Translations under genes and position numbers: made by a program | DNA from: Phaffia rhodozyma | Taxonomy: Eukaryota; Basidiomycota; Tremellomycetes; Cystofilobasidiales; Mrakiaceae | Direction of reading: 5' to 3' | NCBI GenBank assembly: GCA_014706385.1 | Contig: JACGZH010000011.1 | Location: 186,001 to 250,000, forward strand | Length of the DNA: 64,000 nucleotides | The notes under the pieces: generated by a model | The model's database searches: none | What the model was told of the DNA's origin: nothing | What the model saw: the letters and a program-made list of their open reading frames with translations, nothing else | Shown: piece by piece, positions 10,921 through 23,371 of the stretch | Layout of the letters: each line of letters opens with the position of its first letter | Numbering within the stretch: position 1 is the first letter of the stretch

Positions 10921-13708
10921 TCAGATTATCATACTCCGTAGGGACTGATCGAAAGAGGGAAAGAGCAGACGTGAGATTTGACTGAATGCATAACCTTTGA
11001 GTTGAGAAAAGGAAAGAAAAGAGAAAACGAACTCTGGATAATCTTCCGCGATGACGACCGTGTTCCCCTCGCCGTCCTCACCTCTGTTAGGTTTGTGAGC
11101 GCCTTCGTCTCTGTAGGACCTCGTGCCAGGTACCGAGCGGTCTCTCCTCTTCGTGCCCACCATTGAAGTCAAATTATCCGTCTTCAGCCTTGGCGGAACA
11201 AAGTATTTCTGGACGCCCGTTCGGGGAGGCGCCCGGGATGGATGTAAAGGTGGGGTGGGCGGTTGGGCTTGGTACGTAGGGAAACGAGGTGGCACGTGAT
11301 TTGGATGTGGATTCAGCAATGAAGCAAGTGACATGATGTTCCCCGGGTTTGCTGCGCTCCTAGGCGTAGGCGGAGCGCTTGGTCGAATTGGTCGAAGCTG
11401 TCAATCATACGAGGGATGAATCTTGAGTTATGGTGCGTAAGCGAAGAGATAGCCACACAGTCAAGGCACTCACGTTGGCTAACTCAGGGACTCCAAGGTG
11501 GTAGCTCGCGTCTTCGATAAACTCTAGGAAAGCTCGCTCAAATCGGTCGAACGGATATCGGGCTTGCAATCCGTGAAGATGATCCAAAAGACTAGGTGTT
11601 TGATTATCGATGGTCAAGAACTGAATAAAACGGGTGGCGTGACCAAACAAGGCTTGTTCATCAGCGAAATATAAACTTTTGATATACAAGTGCGGAGAGA
11701 CACATACTTCGGATCTTCTTTCATCCATTTCCCTCTCAAATTCTTCTCTGCGCTTCCCACCGCTCCCAGGGTTTCTTCCTCCAAATAATATCCAGGCAGC
11801 CTCGGCGAGGCCGGCTCCTTTTCCAGTCACACCACCGGATCCTACTCCAAGAACTAGGTCGACCCCCTCGCCACCGAGCCAGCCATGATGAAGGAACCCT
11901 TCGAGGCAAACTTGAGTGAGAAGCGAAGCGAGCAGCGCATACCACGTCCTCGACGGCCGAGCTGCGCCTGCTCTGGACGCTCTGACCGGAGAAGATTCTC
12001 TGGAGATCTGTCGAGAAGGTGGAATCGAGGGCGGCAATCGGAAGGAAGGTGCTTTCGTTTGATGGAATGGGTTGGTACTGGAAGAAAGAGACGCTCTGTG
12101 AGTGCCAGATCGAGAGGATGAACCAGCGGTGAGAGAGGACAATCTTCGAGTAGGTCGGCCACCCTGTCTCTCGTCGTCTGATTCACAAGACGAAGAGTAT
12201 GACGAAGACGCCTCCTCCACAACGGAACCTTCCGAATCACTCTCGAGCCAGTCGTTTTGGATGGTTCTCGCCCGGGCAAGTCGGTTTCTCATCAGATGAA
12301 CCTTTTGCTCCACCGCGGTCTGTCCGATACTTTTTGAAAGCGCTGCGCTGACCAGAATAAACTGCTTGAGCAGGTAGAGTAGCTTTCCACTAGCCAAAGC
12401 GCGTCCAAGATCAGTGCTCTCCTCAAGCTGAAACCATTTTCGCTCGGCCGGCGCCAACCCAGATGAGACCGGTCGATCGACCAGTGTCGGGAAGGATGAT
12501 TCCAAGGCGAGGGTCGAGAGTCTGACCGACGGAATGGATCCCCACGATGGATCCCTAGAAACTCCATCTTGATACAACGCCTTCGACCGACCGACCGCTT
12601 TTTTTGCTTTTGGTCCAACCGTAGATGGAAGATCCGGGGCATGGGCAGAAGAGGTAGAGGTAGAAGATGATGAAGACGGTTGACTACCTGCAAAAGCCCA
12701 GGGCCCTTCTGGTCCGGCAGCTCTAGGAACTTGATCCCAGATTGATCCAGGAGGATAGACGTGAGTCCTGGATGAGGAGGAGGCGATAGCAGAGGCGGTC
12801 TCAGCAGAGACAAAGGCGGCTGGGTTGATATATGCAGGATTAGTAACCGAAAAATCTGGTCGGAAACCCGTCTTTTGAGAGTTTGTTCTGCAGAATGACG
12901 AGGCGGAGGAAAGAAGGGGAGAGGATATGTTATACAGCAGGTCAATTGCATATTCTTGAGAAGGTGTCACCGCATGAGTGGACTGTTTGCCAGAAGACAG
13001 GGGTTCGCTTGGGCCATTGCTGTTCTGAGAGAGCACATCGAGGAGCTCCGATAGTGACAGCCGAATTCGAATTGCTTCAGGAAGCGGTTGGACGTCCTGG
13101 GGCGGGGGCGAATAACTGTCTTCATCCCAGTCACTCTCGTCCTCGCTTTCATCCTCGTAAGAACGTGAAGATTTGTACTTTGCCAACATGCTGTCCAAAA
13201 AAAAAAAAAAGACAGCCGCAAATTGATAAAGCGTGAGTAAATTAGGAAGCAGAAATACTGATAAAGAGCAGGTCGAAATGGACGCCAACGATGAGAACTA
13301 GAGAACCGAAAGCACTCACGTAGAGAGCAGTCGTTCAATTCCTTCGGCCTTGACCTTGAGAGCGTGGAGCTGACTGAGCGAAGCCTCGTTGAGGATTGGA
13401 CCTTGTCCACTTAGTGAACTCCCAAAGGCAGCTTTGTGAACTTTCTTGCTGTCCGAGAGCTTCCGGCCAGACACGCCATACCCGAGAACCTCCGGCGTAC
13501 CGAGGAGTTGCTTCCTCTTAGGATTGACTGGGAGAGACGAGCTCAGGGTAGACAGGCCAAGTTCTGTTTGAAGTTGAGCCGACCTGGCTTGAAGTTGAAG
13601 GGAAAGCATATGGTCGATCGCCAAGGTCTTGCTGGACTGACTGGCCAGTTGAAGTCGAGCGACCGACGTAAGAGATGGGTGTTGGTAGGGCTCATTTTGA
13701 GGTAGCAT
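10921..13708 (-). CDS. Unrecognised large fungal protein, 3 main exons
   Basis: Not recognised. Exon 1 (13708 to about 13320) starts MLPQNEPYQHPSL and ends ERLLST before a GTGAGT donor. Exon 2 starts at 13190, after a 14-base T tract acceptor, with MLAKYKSSRSYEDES, and runs to about 11474. Exon 3 starts LRPIRPSAPPTP and stops at 10921. The protein has an acidic patch (DESEDESDWDEDS), long Ser/Pro-rich low-complexity segments, and one more compact region with WYALLASLLTQVCLEGFLHH, then LGVGSGGVTGKGAGLAEAAW, then FGHATRFIQFLTIDNQ. That central region may be the folded part. The C-terminal tail is Pro/Arg-rich (QPPTPPLHPSRAPPRTG) and probably disordered. A short in-frame stretch VCVSPHLYIK could be a tiny retained intron. 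The stop position depends on there being no further exon. Confidence 0.65.
13197..13210. repeat. A14/T14 homopolymer at splice acceptor
   Basis: Fourteen A on the plus strand, read as a T tract on the coding strand, directly upstream of the acceptor GGACAG of exon 2 of the unrecognised gene. It serves as the polypyrimidine tract. Confidence 0.7.
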
Positions 13709-14473
13709 ATGGCGAAAGGATATTCAGTGTTTGTTCCCAGGAGTGACAGAGGAGACTGTCTTGCCCAAGAGCGGGTGTTGATGAGCTGGGTATGGGTAAG
13801 AAAAGAGGATCGAGAAGGACAAAGGACTCGGTGGGGTGTTTTCGACGAATGAAGGTGAGAAGAAGATTAGACCGAACAAAAGTGAGTGAGGGTGTGAGTG
13901 AGGGTCAGAGGATGGATGGTCCAATGAACTGTTAGACCGGTAGAAGATGGGAGGTAAAAAAGCAGGTACCCGGTTGGCCCCGAACTCCGATGAAACCCGA
14001 AGAATAAATGAAAACCGCCGGTGTCTTCCGAAGAAATCTGACTCGGGGGTCGAAGGCCTGATCATAAATGAAAACAGCTGTGTAATCCGTGTTGTATGTG
14101 CCTGTTTGTATACTTATTAACATGTTTCATTACAAAATCTGTAGTCAGAGCTTGGGAGATGCAGGATCATTCGGAGTAATAGTCTGTAACCACAGATCGT
14201 AAACTTCTACGTGTTCTCCTGTTCGTTCCTTGTTCTCTCTTTCTTACTTGACAGCTTCCCCCGGAAGCCATCAGGGACCAGATAGATGAGCCTATAGCAT
14301 ATCCATCATAGTGTCTTCTTTCCGTGTCCGCTAACACTTTCTACAAATCTTCTCAACCACTGATCTTCTTTCTCTTCTCTTTTCCAGCTTCTTCTCCTTT
14401 CACTCACTCTTCCTCTGATACTCACCGCTTCCTCTGGCTTCGCGCACTCACCCAGACTAATCGAAAACTGACC
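13709..14473. promoter_or_regulatory. Divergent promoter region of two unrecognised genes
   Basis: 765 bases between opposite start codons. Shadow open frames exist but look non-coding. The plus-strand side just before 14474 is strongly pyrimidine-rich (TCTTTCTCTTCTCTTTTCC), as expected near a transcription start. No clear TATA box or palindromic site. Confidence 0.45.
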
Positions 14474-16906
14474 ATGTCTCCGGAAGGCTTCCTGGTGACT
14501 GTAAGAATCCCGCTCTTTGCAAAGTGTCTATCATTGTGCTTGAAAACTGAAGGTTTGCATGGATATATGCGCTTATATTGTAGAAGAGATGGAGGAAGAG
14601 ACAACCGACCTGTGAGCTCCGTCTGTCTCCTCCGATCAACAGAACATACTTGAATATCATTGACGTTCTTTGTCTCTTAATCTGAAAGTATCGTTGCCCG
14701 CTCATGTATCTCGTCTTCTTAAGCTGTCAGACATGTCGAACCGGTTGTGACCCTCTCGGCAGCCTTATTCTTTATCATTCTTACAGGCAGCATCACTCCA
14801 CTCCACGCCCACCCAGCATCGAAGTACCTCCTCATCTCTTCTTGCGCGTTCGCTATCGCCATCATGTCAGGTGCAAACTGGTACTGCGGCCGATCCTTCA
14901 GATTCAATACCCTGTAGGAAGGAATCTGGCTCATGTCTATTGACGCTTGATGTATCATGTCAACTATCGATACCGTTCGCAGGTCATACTCTCCAGCCAA
15001 CGACCGTGCATGACTTTCTAGAATCACTTCATTCGACACCAAAGAAGCCGAAAAAAGGAAAGAAGAGAAAAGAGCATATGCCCAGGCAGAATGGCTCGCA
15101 ACATGTATCAACGCTGCCTCCTTTGATCTTTGAAGATGGAATCTGCACGTAAACCCATTGATTTTTTTTGCACATATACTCGTCTTCACTTCTGAACCTG
15201 TCTACATCAGGACAGCATCGATTAATTTACATCTCTTTATTGTCTCAGTCCTGTTTTGAAATTTCGGCCTAGACCCCATCCGCCAAGCATCAGATTCAAA
15301 GCTCGACATCGACCTGCGCTCAGCGCACCCATTGCTGCTATCCCTACATCATCTTCAGAAGACAAGCTCTCATTCGATCTGTCAAACTTTAAACAATTGT
15401 CGAGCTGGAAAGAGAAGATTGACGTCAAGTCTTCTTCGATTCAGGAATCTCGGAAGAAAGAACTGCAACTGCCGGATTGCCAGAAGAAACCGAAAGGAAC
15501 CTCACGGCCATCAAACAAAAGGCGCGCTACCATTCAGAAACCCACTTCGAAGACTTTGAAACAACTAGAGTTGATGGGTAGTGACGATCGGTTTGTTCTT
15601 GCATCATTATTCTTGACCGCTTTGATGAAGGGATGTCCTTCTAAGTTTGAGCTCTCGTCTTCGAGCGAGACTTCACCTTTCTTCTCTCAGCTTCCCTCCA
15701 TATGAACCCAAGTCTGATCCTCAGCAATGGCTATCACATTCCTCAAACATCGATCATATCAAAGTAAAACCTGTATCTGCGTTTACCACTATTCATCAAG
15801 CTACTCGATTTCTTTCTCCTCTTGCGGAACTTCCGGTCGAATGCAGTCCGGTCGAGTCCGAACCTATCACTTCGTCCCCTCCGAGATTGGATCCGCCTAC
15901 AAGGCTAGTGTCGGTGGCCGATTCCATCGTATGTTCTCCAAAATTTTCTCGATCCAGGATATCGAGGCCGAGAAACACCAAGATTAGGGCAAACGATGTG
16001 AAAAAGACTGTCAATCAGGACCTACGTATTTTGAATTTGAGGAATATCAGCATGGACGAAAATGAGGTCGAATTGAGAACACCAGTTCAGTCGAGCCTTC
16101 GCCCAAGGCGACTTGATCTACAGGAACTTTCGACTCGACCATCAATCGACCCACCCGATGGATGGGAGAAAGAACCAGACAGGCAGCTCCGTTTACTTTC
16201 ATCCACTCCACATTGCGCGTCTGCATCAAACACAGTGACCTTTCCTCGCCTGTACTCTCGACCAAGAAAGAGACCATCCTTCTCGGCTGAGGAGATTCTA
16301 GAAAGACTTCTTCCAGTAGCATCCCAGGTATCAAATTCATCCTGGCTTGAGAAAGAGACTGCCGCTCATGTAGTTCGCAGCAAGCTACCTTCTTCTTCCT
16401 CTTCTTCTTCTCCGGCATGGAGAGATAGACAGGACGCTCAGTCGTATGGTTGCGGACAACAGAAGTGTCCTGCTTCGTCTGTAGTTCGCAGGACCAAGAG
16501 CATTCTACGGCACCGGTCTACATTAATTTTCGACTCGGCCGGAAACAGCACCCTTCGCCCAGAAAAATTGAGAAGAAGAATGACAGTCATGTTTGACGAT
16601 CATCAGACTGTCTTTGGATCATCGTCTTCAGACCCCCAGACAATCAAAAGAAAACTATCTCACATTATCCTTCCACCATCATCGATCCCTGTCTCAACCC
16701 CAGTTCCTGACGCATTTTTCGGCTCAAGTCCTGTGAAAATCAAGAATAGAAAACCAATAAGGAGACTGTCTGATCTTCCGCGCTCTTTTAATACAGCATC
16801 CTCTTATTTGCCGGGTTGCCTAGAACCTGGTCCAGGTGTCTCGACGACAACTTCAGTGTCGAATCTTGATAAATGCACCGTTGATCGACTTGCAGTCAGA
16901 ATGTGA
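14474..16906 (+). CDS. Unrecognised basic, Ser/Arg-rich protein, multi-exon
   Basis: Not recognised. Proposed start MSPEGFLVT with a GTAAGA donor. Small exons follow, including one with QHHSTPRPPSIEVPPHLF and one with HDFLESLHSTPKKPKKGKKR that ends FEDGICT and joins to PVLKFRPRPHPPSIRFKARH in frame. A GTTTGT donor at 15592 joins MGSDDR to FPPYEPKSDPQQW in the long last exon. The last exon carries RKRPSFSAEEILERLLPVAS, then RRTKSILRHRSTLIFDS, then RRRMTVMFDDHQTVFG, then KPIRRLSDLPRSF, and stops at 16906. The protein is very basic and rich in Ser/Pro with several RxxS-type sites, suggesting a phosphorylated nuclear or scaffold protein, but that is only inference. The last two exons are well supported; the first exons are tentative. 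Confidence 0.55.
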
Positions 16907-17150
16907 TTGCCGCTGAGTTGATAGTTACGATGTAAGACCCGGTGTGCATTGAGTGTTTCTCTCTCATGATTTTACCCTTCCTCCCTTCATCCAAGATCGT
17001 TTTTTAAGGTATATTCTTGATAGGTATATGATGTGAGGGTGTATATACAGTATAAGGAGAATAAATAAATGCACATTCAGAGCGGAATATGAACAAATTA
17101 CTATAAGCTCAATACATCGCCTGAGTGGTTGAAGTGGCGGCAAGTAACCC

Positions 17151-20100
17151 TCACCTCCCTACTTCTTCCGGATTCCGATCTCCTCCCCCATCCCTGTTTT
17201 CGACAATAACCGAGTGTTCAGTCGGATTCGCAAGTACAAATCTCTCGACAGGTAAAACAATCCCTTCTCTAGCCATCGAATACACCCAATCAGGCGAGAC
17301 GACAGGTGTACCCCATTTGTTGGCCATCTTAACTTTCTCGCCTGTTATCTCACTTGGATTGCATACTAAGTGTGTCGTTCGTTTGTGAAACGTCAGATCT
17401 GATGTACCTCCTGTGTGTGAGTAGAGAGTGACAAGGCGTTCGATCGGGAAACCGAAGGAAATACATCAGACAAATTCTAAGCTGAGACAAATAGACAGAC
17501 GGATGCGAGAGATAAGAAGAAGAAGACATGAACGAACCCATGGCTTCCATGAGTTTTCCTACGGCTTCCTGTTCTCTAAACGAGAGCCTGGTCGAACACA
17601 TGTGAACTTCGCTCATTCCTGTACCCAGCCAATGTTCAAGAAATATTAGTCATCGCCAACGAGAACGCAGCAAAAGAAGGGAGACAGAGGGAAAAAGGAG
17701 AAGAGATGAATGATGATGGAGATGATCCTCACCTGGTACAGGTAGCTCTATCGACAATGGCTCATGAACTATATTCTCGTCCAAAGCGTATAGCTTATCG
17801 TCCCTATAGCAATTCTCAATCCAATGATGGGTCGCGAATCTTGCTTCTTTACTTTCTGATGTCGATTCCGAGTTTAAGGGACTCAAGCGTGTCGGTCTTC
17901 CACTAAATTTAAATTTGATTTGTTAAGCAGTACATGTTTACAATGGTCAGTATGATCATGATGAAAGGAAGGGGGAGGTGTAGTCTTAACAAGAACAAAG
18001 AGAAAGCAGAAAAAGTAGTTAGAGGAGACTCACGCTCGAAGCTTTACAACAACATAATTTACCCCAACTGATTCTGCCTCTTCTTCACTAACAATACTGC
18101 CTCCCAACTCACTGACACAGTCTATCATGTTTCTCCTTACAAGACCCTTTCCACATCTCAACAAAAAGGTGAGTCCTCTGAATGGAAGCACCGACGGAGG
18201 TGGTATAGAATCTTGGTCTAGGCGGGTCGATGAGGATTTGTCAGGAACGGATATGGGGATGAGAGGAGCAAAGGGCGCAGAAGTAGATGCTTGCCGATCG
18301 AACGATCTATAAGGTGAAAGAGTTGAGCGCTCGGTTGTAGAGAACAAAAGAGATCTTGACATGGACATTTTAGATAAGTTCGTTGTCGTTGTTGCTTTGC
18401 TGTTTCTAATCCCACCTTCATCTGAGGTTTTATCATTTCCTTCTTGACGGTCTTCAAGGCGTACAATCTCGTCGGTGGGCGCATCGTTGGATGTTTTAAC
18501 CGTTGGCAATGCATCAGACTCAACACCTATATCGCTCAATATATCACCTACCAGTCCCTGAACGCCCAGGTGGTTGTTGCTGGTTGCTCGTCTGAACCGT
18601 TTCACGACGGCGCGTTCGGAGTCGTCGTTTGTTGACTTGGAATTAACGTTTTGTTTGGAGTTAGCAGTTGGAGGACTGAGAGGTTGAGGGTAGAGCGTGG
18701 AATCTTTGCCACGAAGGGCCATATCTTGTTGAAGCACCCGCTCTAGTAACATCAACAGCGGAGAAAGACATGAGATCAAATTAGAAACAACGGTAGGTTA
18801 GACTCGGAGGGGTAGAGTGTATCAAAAATAAAACGAACGAGTGATAGTATGCCTATGCAGATGATCCTTCGGATACTCGATTCTATAATCCTCTTCTTTC
18901 CATCTCCCCATGGCTTCTAAACAATCCCACACCCATTCCTCCCAAACAACATGAATAGGTTGTTGATCCCTTTCAACTACTACTTCTTTTGTCTTTCCTG
19001 TCCCAGTCTCGATCACTTCGACGTGTTTGATTTTTCGAGCAGGTTTCCCAGATGCCAGAGTCAAATTCAAGTCGGTATTCACCCTTTTAGCCCATCTGAA
19101 ATTGAGAAGGAAAATGTTTAGAGGAAAATATTTATGATCCAAAAAAGATCAGACACCAGACTTGTTTTATCCAAGAACCTTGGAGAACAGTAGGAGAACA
19201 CTCACTCGACTTTCTCGCCAACACCTGTAGGGGTGACTAAATGAGTACATGACCGATCCAACACTCTGGAGACAAAACCTTTCTGTTGTTTGATTGATTC
19301 AATCATCTCGTCCCTCTTTGGACCTGAGCAACGGAAGATGAAACGATAAGATGAAATCGTCTACGGCTTAGTCAAAGCCAAAATAGCACGAACGGCTGAA
19401 CAATGAGTAAGGAAGGTGGGAGAGTGAACAAACCAATTTCAAACCCAGACATGCATATTCGGAGATCTCGGAAGATAGGCAATCGATGTTTGGCAATTGA
19501 CTTTTTATTTGAAGTCTCATACATACCGGTTAGCTTATGCTTGCCGCTAGGAGGGCAAAATAAAATGAGACGTTGGGACAAACGGTAGGTAGATCGACTT
19601 CTCCTCCTTCTGTCCAGATCCTGTGACTATCTTTAATCCATTCAGCTGAAAGAATTGGTAGACCTAATGACAAAGCCACCTATTGAAAACAGAAAATATC
19701 AGCTAGGTAGAACCAAGGAGCAGCCTCTGCACGTTTTGACGATCACTAGATGATGCTAGTCACCTTGTACTTCTCAGATGTGAAGTCCTGGGAGACTAGG
19801 TGGGTGACCGTGTCGGTTAGATTCATCTCAGTTTGAGCTCCTAATTCGTGAGATTTATTGAATAGTGTTGGCTGTTTCTCGCCGATAATCATAAGAGCAG
19901 ACTTGAAGTCAGGCTATGTTTTGACTAGCGCAAAACAGTCCATGCAGGTCTGATTCGGAACGAACCTTGTCGGGAACACCAGTAAAGCAGATTATACATC
20001 CTTTGAAAGGTCTGGAAACGGTGTTAAGCACCTCGGTTGATACCTCATCGTCCTCGTCCGTGTCGACTACACAAGGAGAACAACCGGGTTGCAACAAGAC

Positions 20101-20340
20101 GCATAAACCGATAGCACAGGAAGATTCAACAATCTTTCTATAGAAATCTATATGGAAACACATGTCGCACCATCGGGTAACGAGCATGTGTACATTCTAT
20201 AGGAACTTACCGTGGATTTGGGATCGACGTTTTCGTTTAGAGGATGAAGCGACGGGCTGAGAAGACTCTGTGAATTCCTTAGGTGGCGGTGGTCTCAGCC
20301 TTGATCCAGGTATTTTGGTTGACTGATGACCTCTAGCCAT
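17151..20340 (-). CDS. Four-BRCT replication/checkpoint scaffold, Dpb11/Rad4/TopBP1 type
   Basis: Phospho-peptide-binding scaffold that in other fungi loads replication factors at origins and activates the ATR-type checkpoint. It starts MARGHQSTKIPGSRL with a basic KRKRR patch. BRCT1: FKGCIICFTGVPDK joins via an acceptor near 19889 to PTLFNKSHELGAQTEMNL, then TDTVTHLVSQDFTSEKYK, then LGLPILSAEWIKDSHRIW. BRCT2: GPKRDEMIESIKQQKGFVSR, then CTHLVTP, then IHVVWEEWVWDCLEAMGRWK. A Ser/Thr-rich linker carries MSMSRSLLFSTTERSTLSPY. BRCT3: LPFRGLTFLLRCGKGLVRR, then ARFATHHWIENCYRDDKLY. BRCT4: VHMCSTRLSFREQ, then RTTHLVCNPSEITGEKVK, then GTPVVSPDWVYSMAREG. It ends at TGA 17151. Two BRCT pairs separated by a linker is the Dpb11/Rad4 arrangement. 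It shares a promoter with the aminotransferase gene that carries ACGCGT boxes, fitting G1/S control. Some intron ends in the middle are approximate. Confidence 0.85.
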
Positions 20341-20428
20341 CGTTAGAATGATGTTATGAGGATCTGGATCTGAGTAAGTCTTGAGACTAGCCAAGCAAGA
20401 GGTAAGAGTTGAAAGTTATTTAACGAAG

Positions 20429-20468
20429 ACGCGCCGACGCGTCAAACAAGCAACGCGACGCGACGCGT
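20429..20468. promoter_or_regulatory. Cluster of MCB boxes (ACGCGT)
   Basis: Two perfect ACGCGT sites at 20437-20442 and 20463-20468, with further ACGCG cores at 20429 and 20453, 90-130 bases upstream of the BRCT gene ATG and about 150-190 bases from the aminotransferase ATG. ACGCGT is the MluI cell-cycle box bound by MBF (Mbp1-Swi6) in fungi. A CACGTG site lies next to it, near 20482. Confidence 0.7.
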
Positions 20469-20613
20469 TTTTCTATCATAGCCACGTGATAGAACGTACG
20501 TCATCAGTTGACTATAATTAAACTGAGCCGTTCTTTGCGCTGAGTTTTTCGATCGCTTCGCTATACCTTGAAACCCCACTACCATCTTCATATTTTCACA
20601 TCTGCTCAACAAG

Positions 20614-23371
20614 ATGACCAAGAGCGTTCCAGAGACTGAGTCCGTTCACAAGCCAACTCATGAGGGGGAGAGCGAAGCCCATAAGCTGTTTAGGGGCAGG
20701 AAAGGACATGGCAACCACAAGAGCGGAAGAGAAGATGAGGAAGTCGTTCCAGGTATTGTGGTACGTGCAAGGGAAAGGTTGCCTTTCCATAAGAGCAAAG
20801 AAAGTATGAGATGGATTGATTGACCATTTTGTGTGATATAGCATCCTGGAGCGACAGGAGTGATTTACTGCTCTGAAAGAGCCTCTGCAAATGGCTTCAC
20901 CGACACATCTTCGGAGTGGTCTAATATGGGTCAGTAGGCTCATACGTTGTCGATGCATGATTCATTCGACATACCATCTATTTGCGTGTTCTACTTATTT
21001 TCTTTGTGCCTTTCATAACTTCAGGTCAAGGAGCACCAGAGGTAGGGCATATCCCAGATGCTCCAGAAAGGAACATGATAATCGATATCAATGCGCTGGG
21101 TGGTGACGCTGTCAACGAGTATGCCCGTGAGTTCATCCGGCTTTCTCTATGGTTGAGCAAACCGTTGACCCCTTGTATCTTACTTCGACAGCCACTGCTG
21201 GAGTCAAAGAGCTGCGAAGTATGTTTTCAGTGAACCTCATTTCTCATTGTTTTAACTGGCTATCTAACGGAACGGATCGTTGCAAATTAATTCTTTCTTT
21301 GTTAAACTAGGCGCCGTCGCCAATCTTTACAATGTTCTCCATCGAGAAGGAAAATCTTCGAAGTATACTCACGAAAACGTCTGTATCGTTCCTGGAGGTC
21401 GATCTGGTATGAGTCGGGTGGCCGCCGTAGTCGGTGATGTGTTTTGTGGATACCAACTTCCAGAGTTAGTTTCTGTCCTTCTACACAAGGCAAAAGCATG
21501 ATTGACTGATAGGTTTGCTTTGACTGGTGTTTTAAAGGTACACTGCTTACAGTGATTCACTATCAGTGTTCAAGCGACTGGTCCCTATCCCTACCGTTCT
21601 TTCCCCCAAGGCAAGTTATAAGAATAGAGTGCCTCTCTCTGCGCATTAGCAATGTGTTTTGGTACTAAAGTCTAACATCCTCCCATGATATCCCTCATAG
21701 ACCAAGTACGAGCTTGACATGGACGCTCTTGAGCAAGAGATAAAGGACAAAGGTCTTTCCGTCATCGTCGCTTCTAATCCCCGGAACCCAACTGGACAGA
21801 CCATATCTGGTGAAAAGCTGAACAGCTTGGTTGAGCTGACGAGGAAACAGCATATCACGACGATTCTGGATGAATTTTACTCGTTCTACAATTACGAAGA
21901 TGGACAAGAGGGACAAGCACTCAGTTCGGCCAAATATGTTGATGACGTAAACGACGTACGTGTTCAAGCTTCGCTCTGGATATTGAACGTTCCAAGATGA
22001 ACCTGAGAAGGCTGACTTCTCGGTGCTTACTGCCATGCTTATAGGACAACGTGGTGATCATTGATGGTCTGACTAAAGGCTTGTGAGTTACATCTTGACA
22101 TTTTATAACACAGTACCTTGTGTACAACTGACGGTTGAGACACGTCTTCGTCTGGGACAGCCGACTGCCAGGATGGAGAGTCTGTTGGGTTGTTGGACCC
22201 AAAGAACTCATCTCTGCCGTCTCTCAAAGTGGATCGTTCTTGGATGGTGGGGCCAGTCATGTGTCCGTCTGCCTTTCTGAATTTATTTAGGCCGATATAT
22301 AAACTTGACTGATATGAAGATTTGATTGTACAGTTTGCAGGTCGCGGCTATCTCTATGCTGGAGCCTTCTAGAGTAAAACAGGATATCGTACGTCACTTT
22401 CTTCAGCATAAAGATTTCTCATGTACTGATTTCTTTTCTAAGCCTCTTGTTGGTCTACCACTAATCTGATAGGTATCGCTCCAGAAACATTTCAAGGTCA
22501 GCACATTCTCTTTTCTTTTGATGTTCTCAACTCTCCTGCTAATGCGCTTGATATAACAGATGAAACGAGACTACTGTCTCAAGCGTCTCGAGGACATGGG
22601 TCTTCCTGTGGAAGTTTCGCCAGTCGCAACCTTCTACCTATGTGCGTAGCCTGGCATTTTTAATATGCAACACACCTTCAGCCTTTCTGTAAACTGAAAC
22701 TCTTGATTGGGACGTATAACATAGGGTTGAACTTGGAGTCTCTGCCCGAACCACTTAACAATGGGCTGACATTCTTTGAGGAGCTCTTAAAAGAAAAGGT
22801 CCGTGTGTCTGTACATTCTTTCCTATTTCTCAGAGAAATACTGACACTCTTTTGATATAAACAGTGTATATGTGTACCTGGAATCTTCTTGTTCGTTGAT
22901 TTCTTCCGATGATGTTTAACCCTGTTTTACCCCCCGTTGACCAAAACTTGATTTGTTTCTCATTTTTTCAAAGTGATGTGAATCCGAGTCATCGACGAGA
23001 CTTGTTCCATTCTCCTTGCCATCATTATGTCCGCCTTTCATTCGGTCCGCCGTTGGAACAATTGGAGAAAGGAATGGATGCAATCGAGAGGATCGTTAAG
23101 AGAAGTAAGGACGAGTTATCCTCTATGGGCAAGTCGTAAGTCCATCTCTCTCCTTTCATCTGGTCAACTCTATCTTTTTCATTTTCCTCTTTCTCTCCCT
23201 TATCCAACAAGTAGCCTCCATAGACTGTCAGACTAGAATCCCCTTCCTTTAAACCTTTCATGTATCGATAACAAGAATTGAAACACACAGAACAGAGCGT
23301 TGAACATTTGAGGTTCCTTTTGTTGTCCTGCTAGATTCGCTCCTCTCGCGTCGGCGATTAAGAAAGATTGA
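20614..23371 (+). CDS. PLP-dependent aminotransferase, class I/II fold
   Basis: Fold-type I pyridoxal-phosphate enzyme; substrate unknown. Start MTKSVPETESVHK at 20614; first exon 20614-20760. Landmarks in order: VVPGIV|HPGATGVIYCSE; GQGAPEVGHIPDAPER (the GQGxP substrate loop); YTHENVCIVPGGRSGMSR (cofactor phosphate region); VIVASNPRNPTGQTISG (the NPxNPTG motif); TTILDEFYSFY (the Asp that contacts the pyridine nitrogen); VVIIDGLTKGFRLPGWR, with the Schiff-base Lys in the LTKGFRLPGW block; and FGPPLEQLEKGMDAI at the end. It has about a dozen introns; one has a GC donor (GCAAGT at 21611) where phase forces the CCCAAG|ACCAAG junction. Stop at 23371 after SAIKKD. Clearly an aminotransferase; the N-terminal 45 residues are hydrophilic and show no clear mitochondrial presequence. 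Confidence 0.88.

Noticed and set aside
11293..11298. CACGTG site within the unrecognised gene, and similar sites elsewhere
   Set aside because: CACGTG appears several times in coding and non-coding positions; a single copy in an exon has no regulatory meaning.
14324..14473. Upstream extension of the unrecognised 14.5-kb gene to 14324
   Set aside because: The first codon there is not ATG and the translation is Phe/Ser/Pro-rich from a pyrimidine-rich promoter; the ATG at 14474 with a nearby GTAAGA donor is better.
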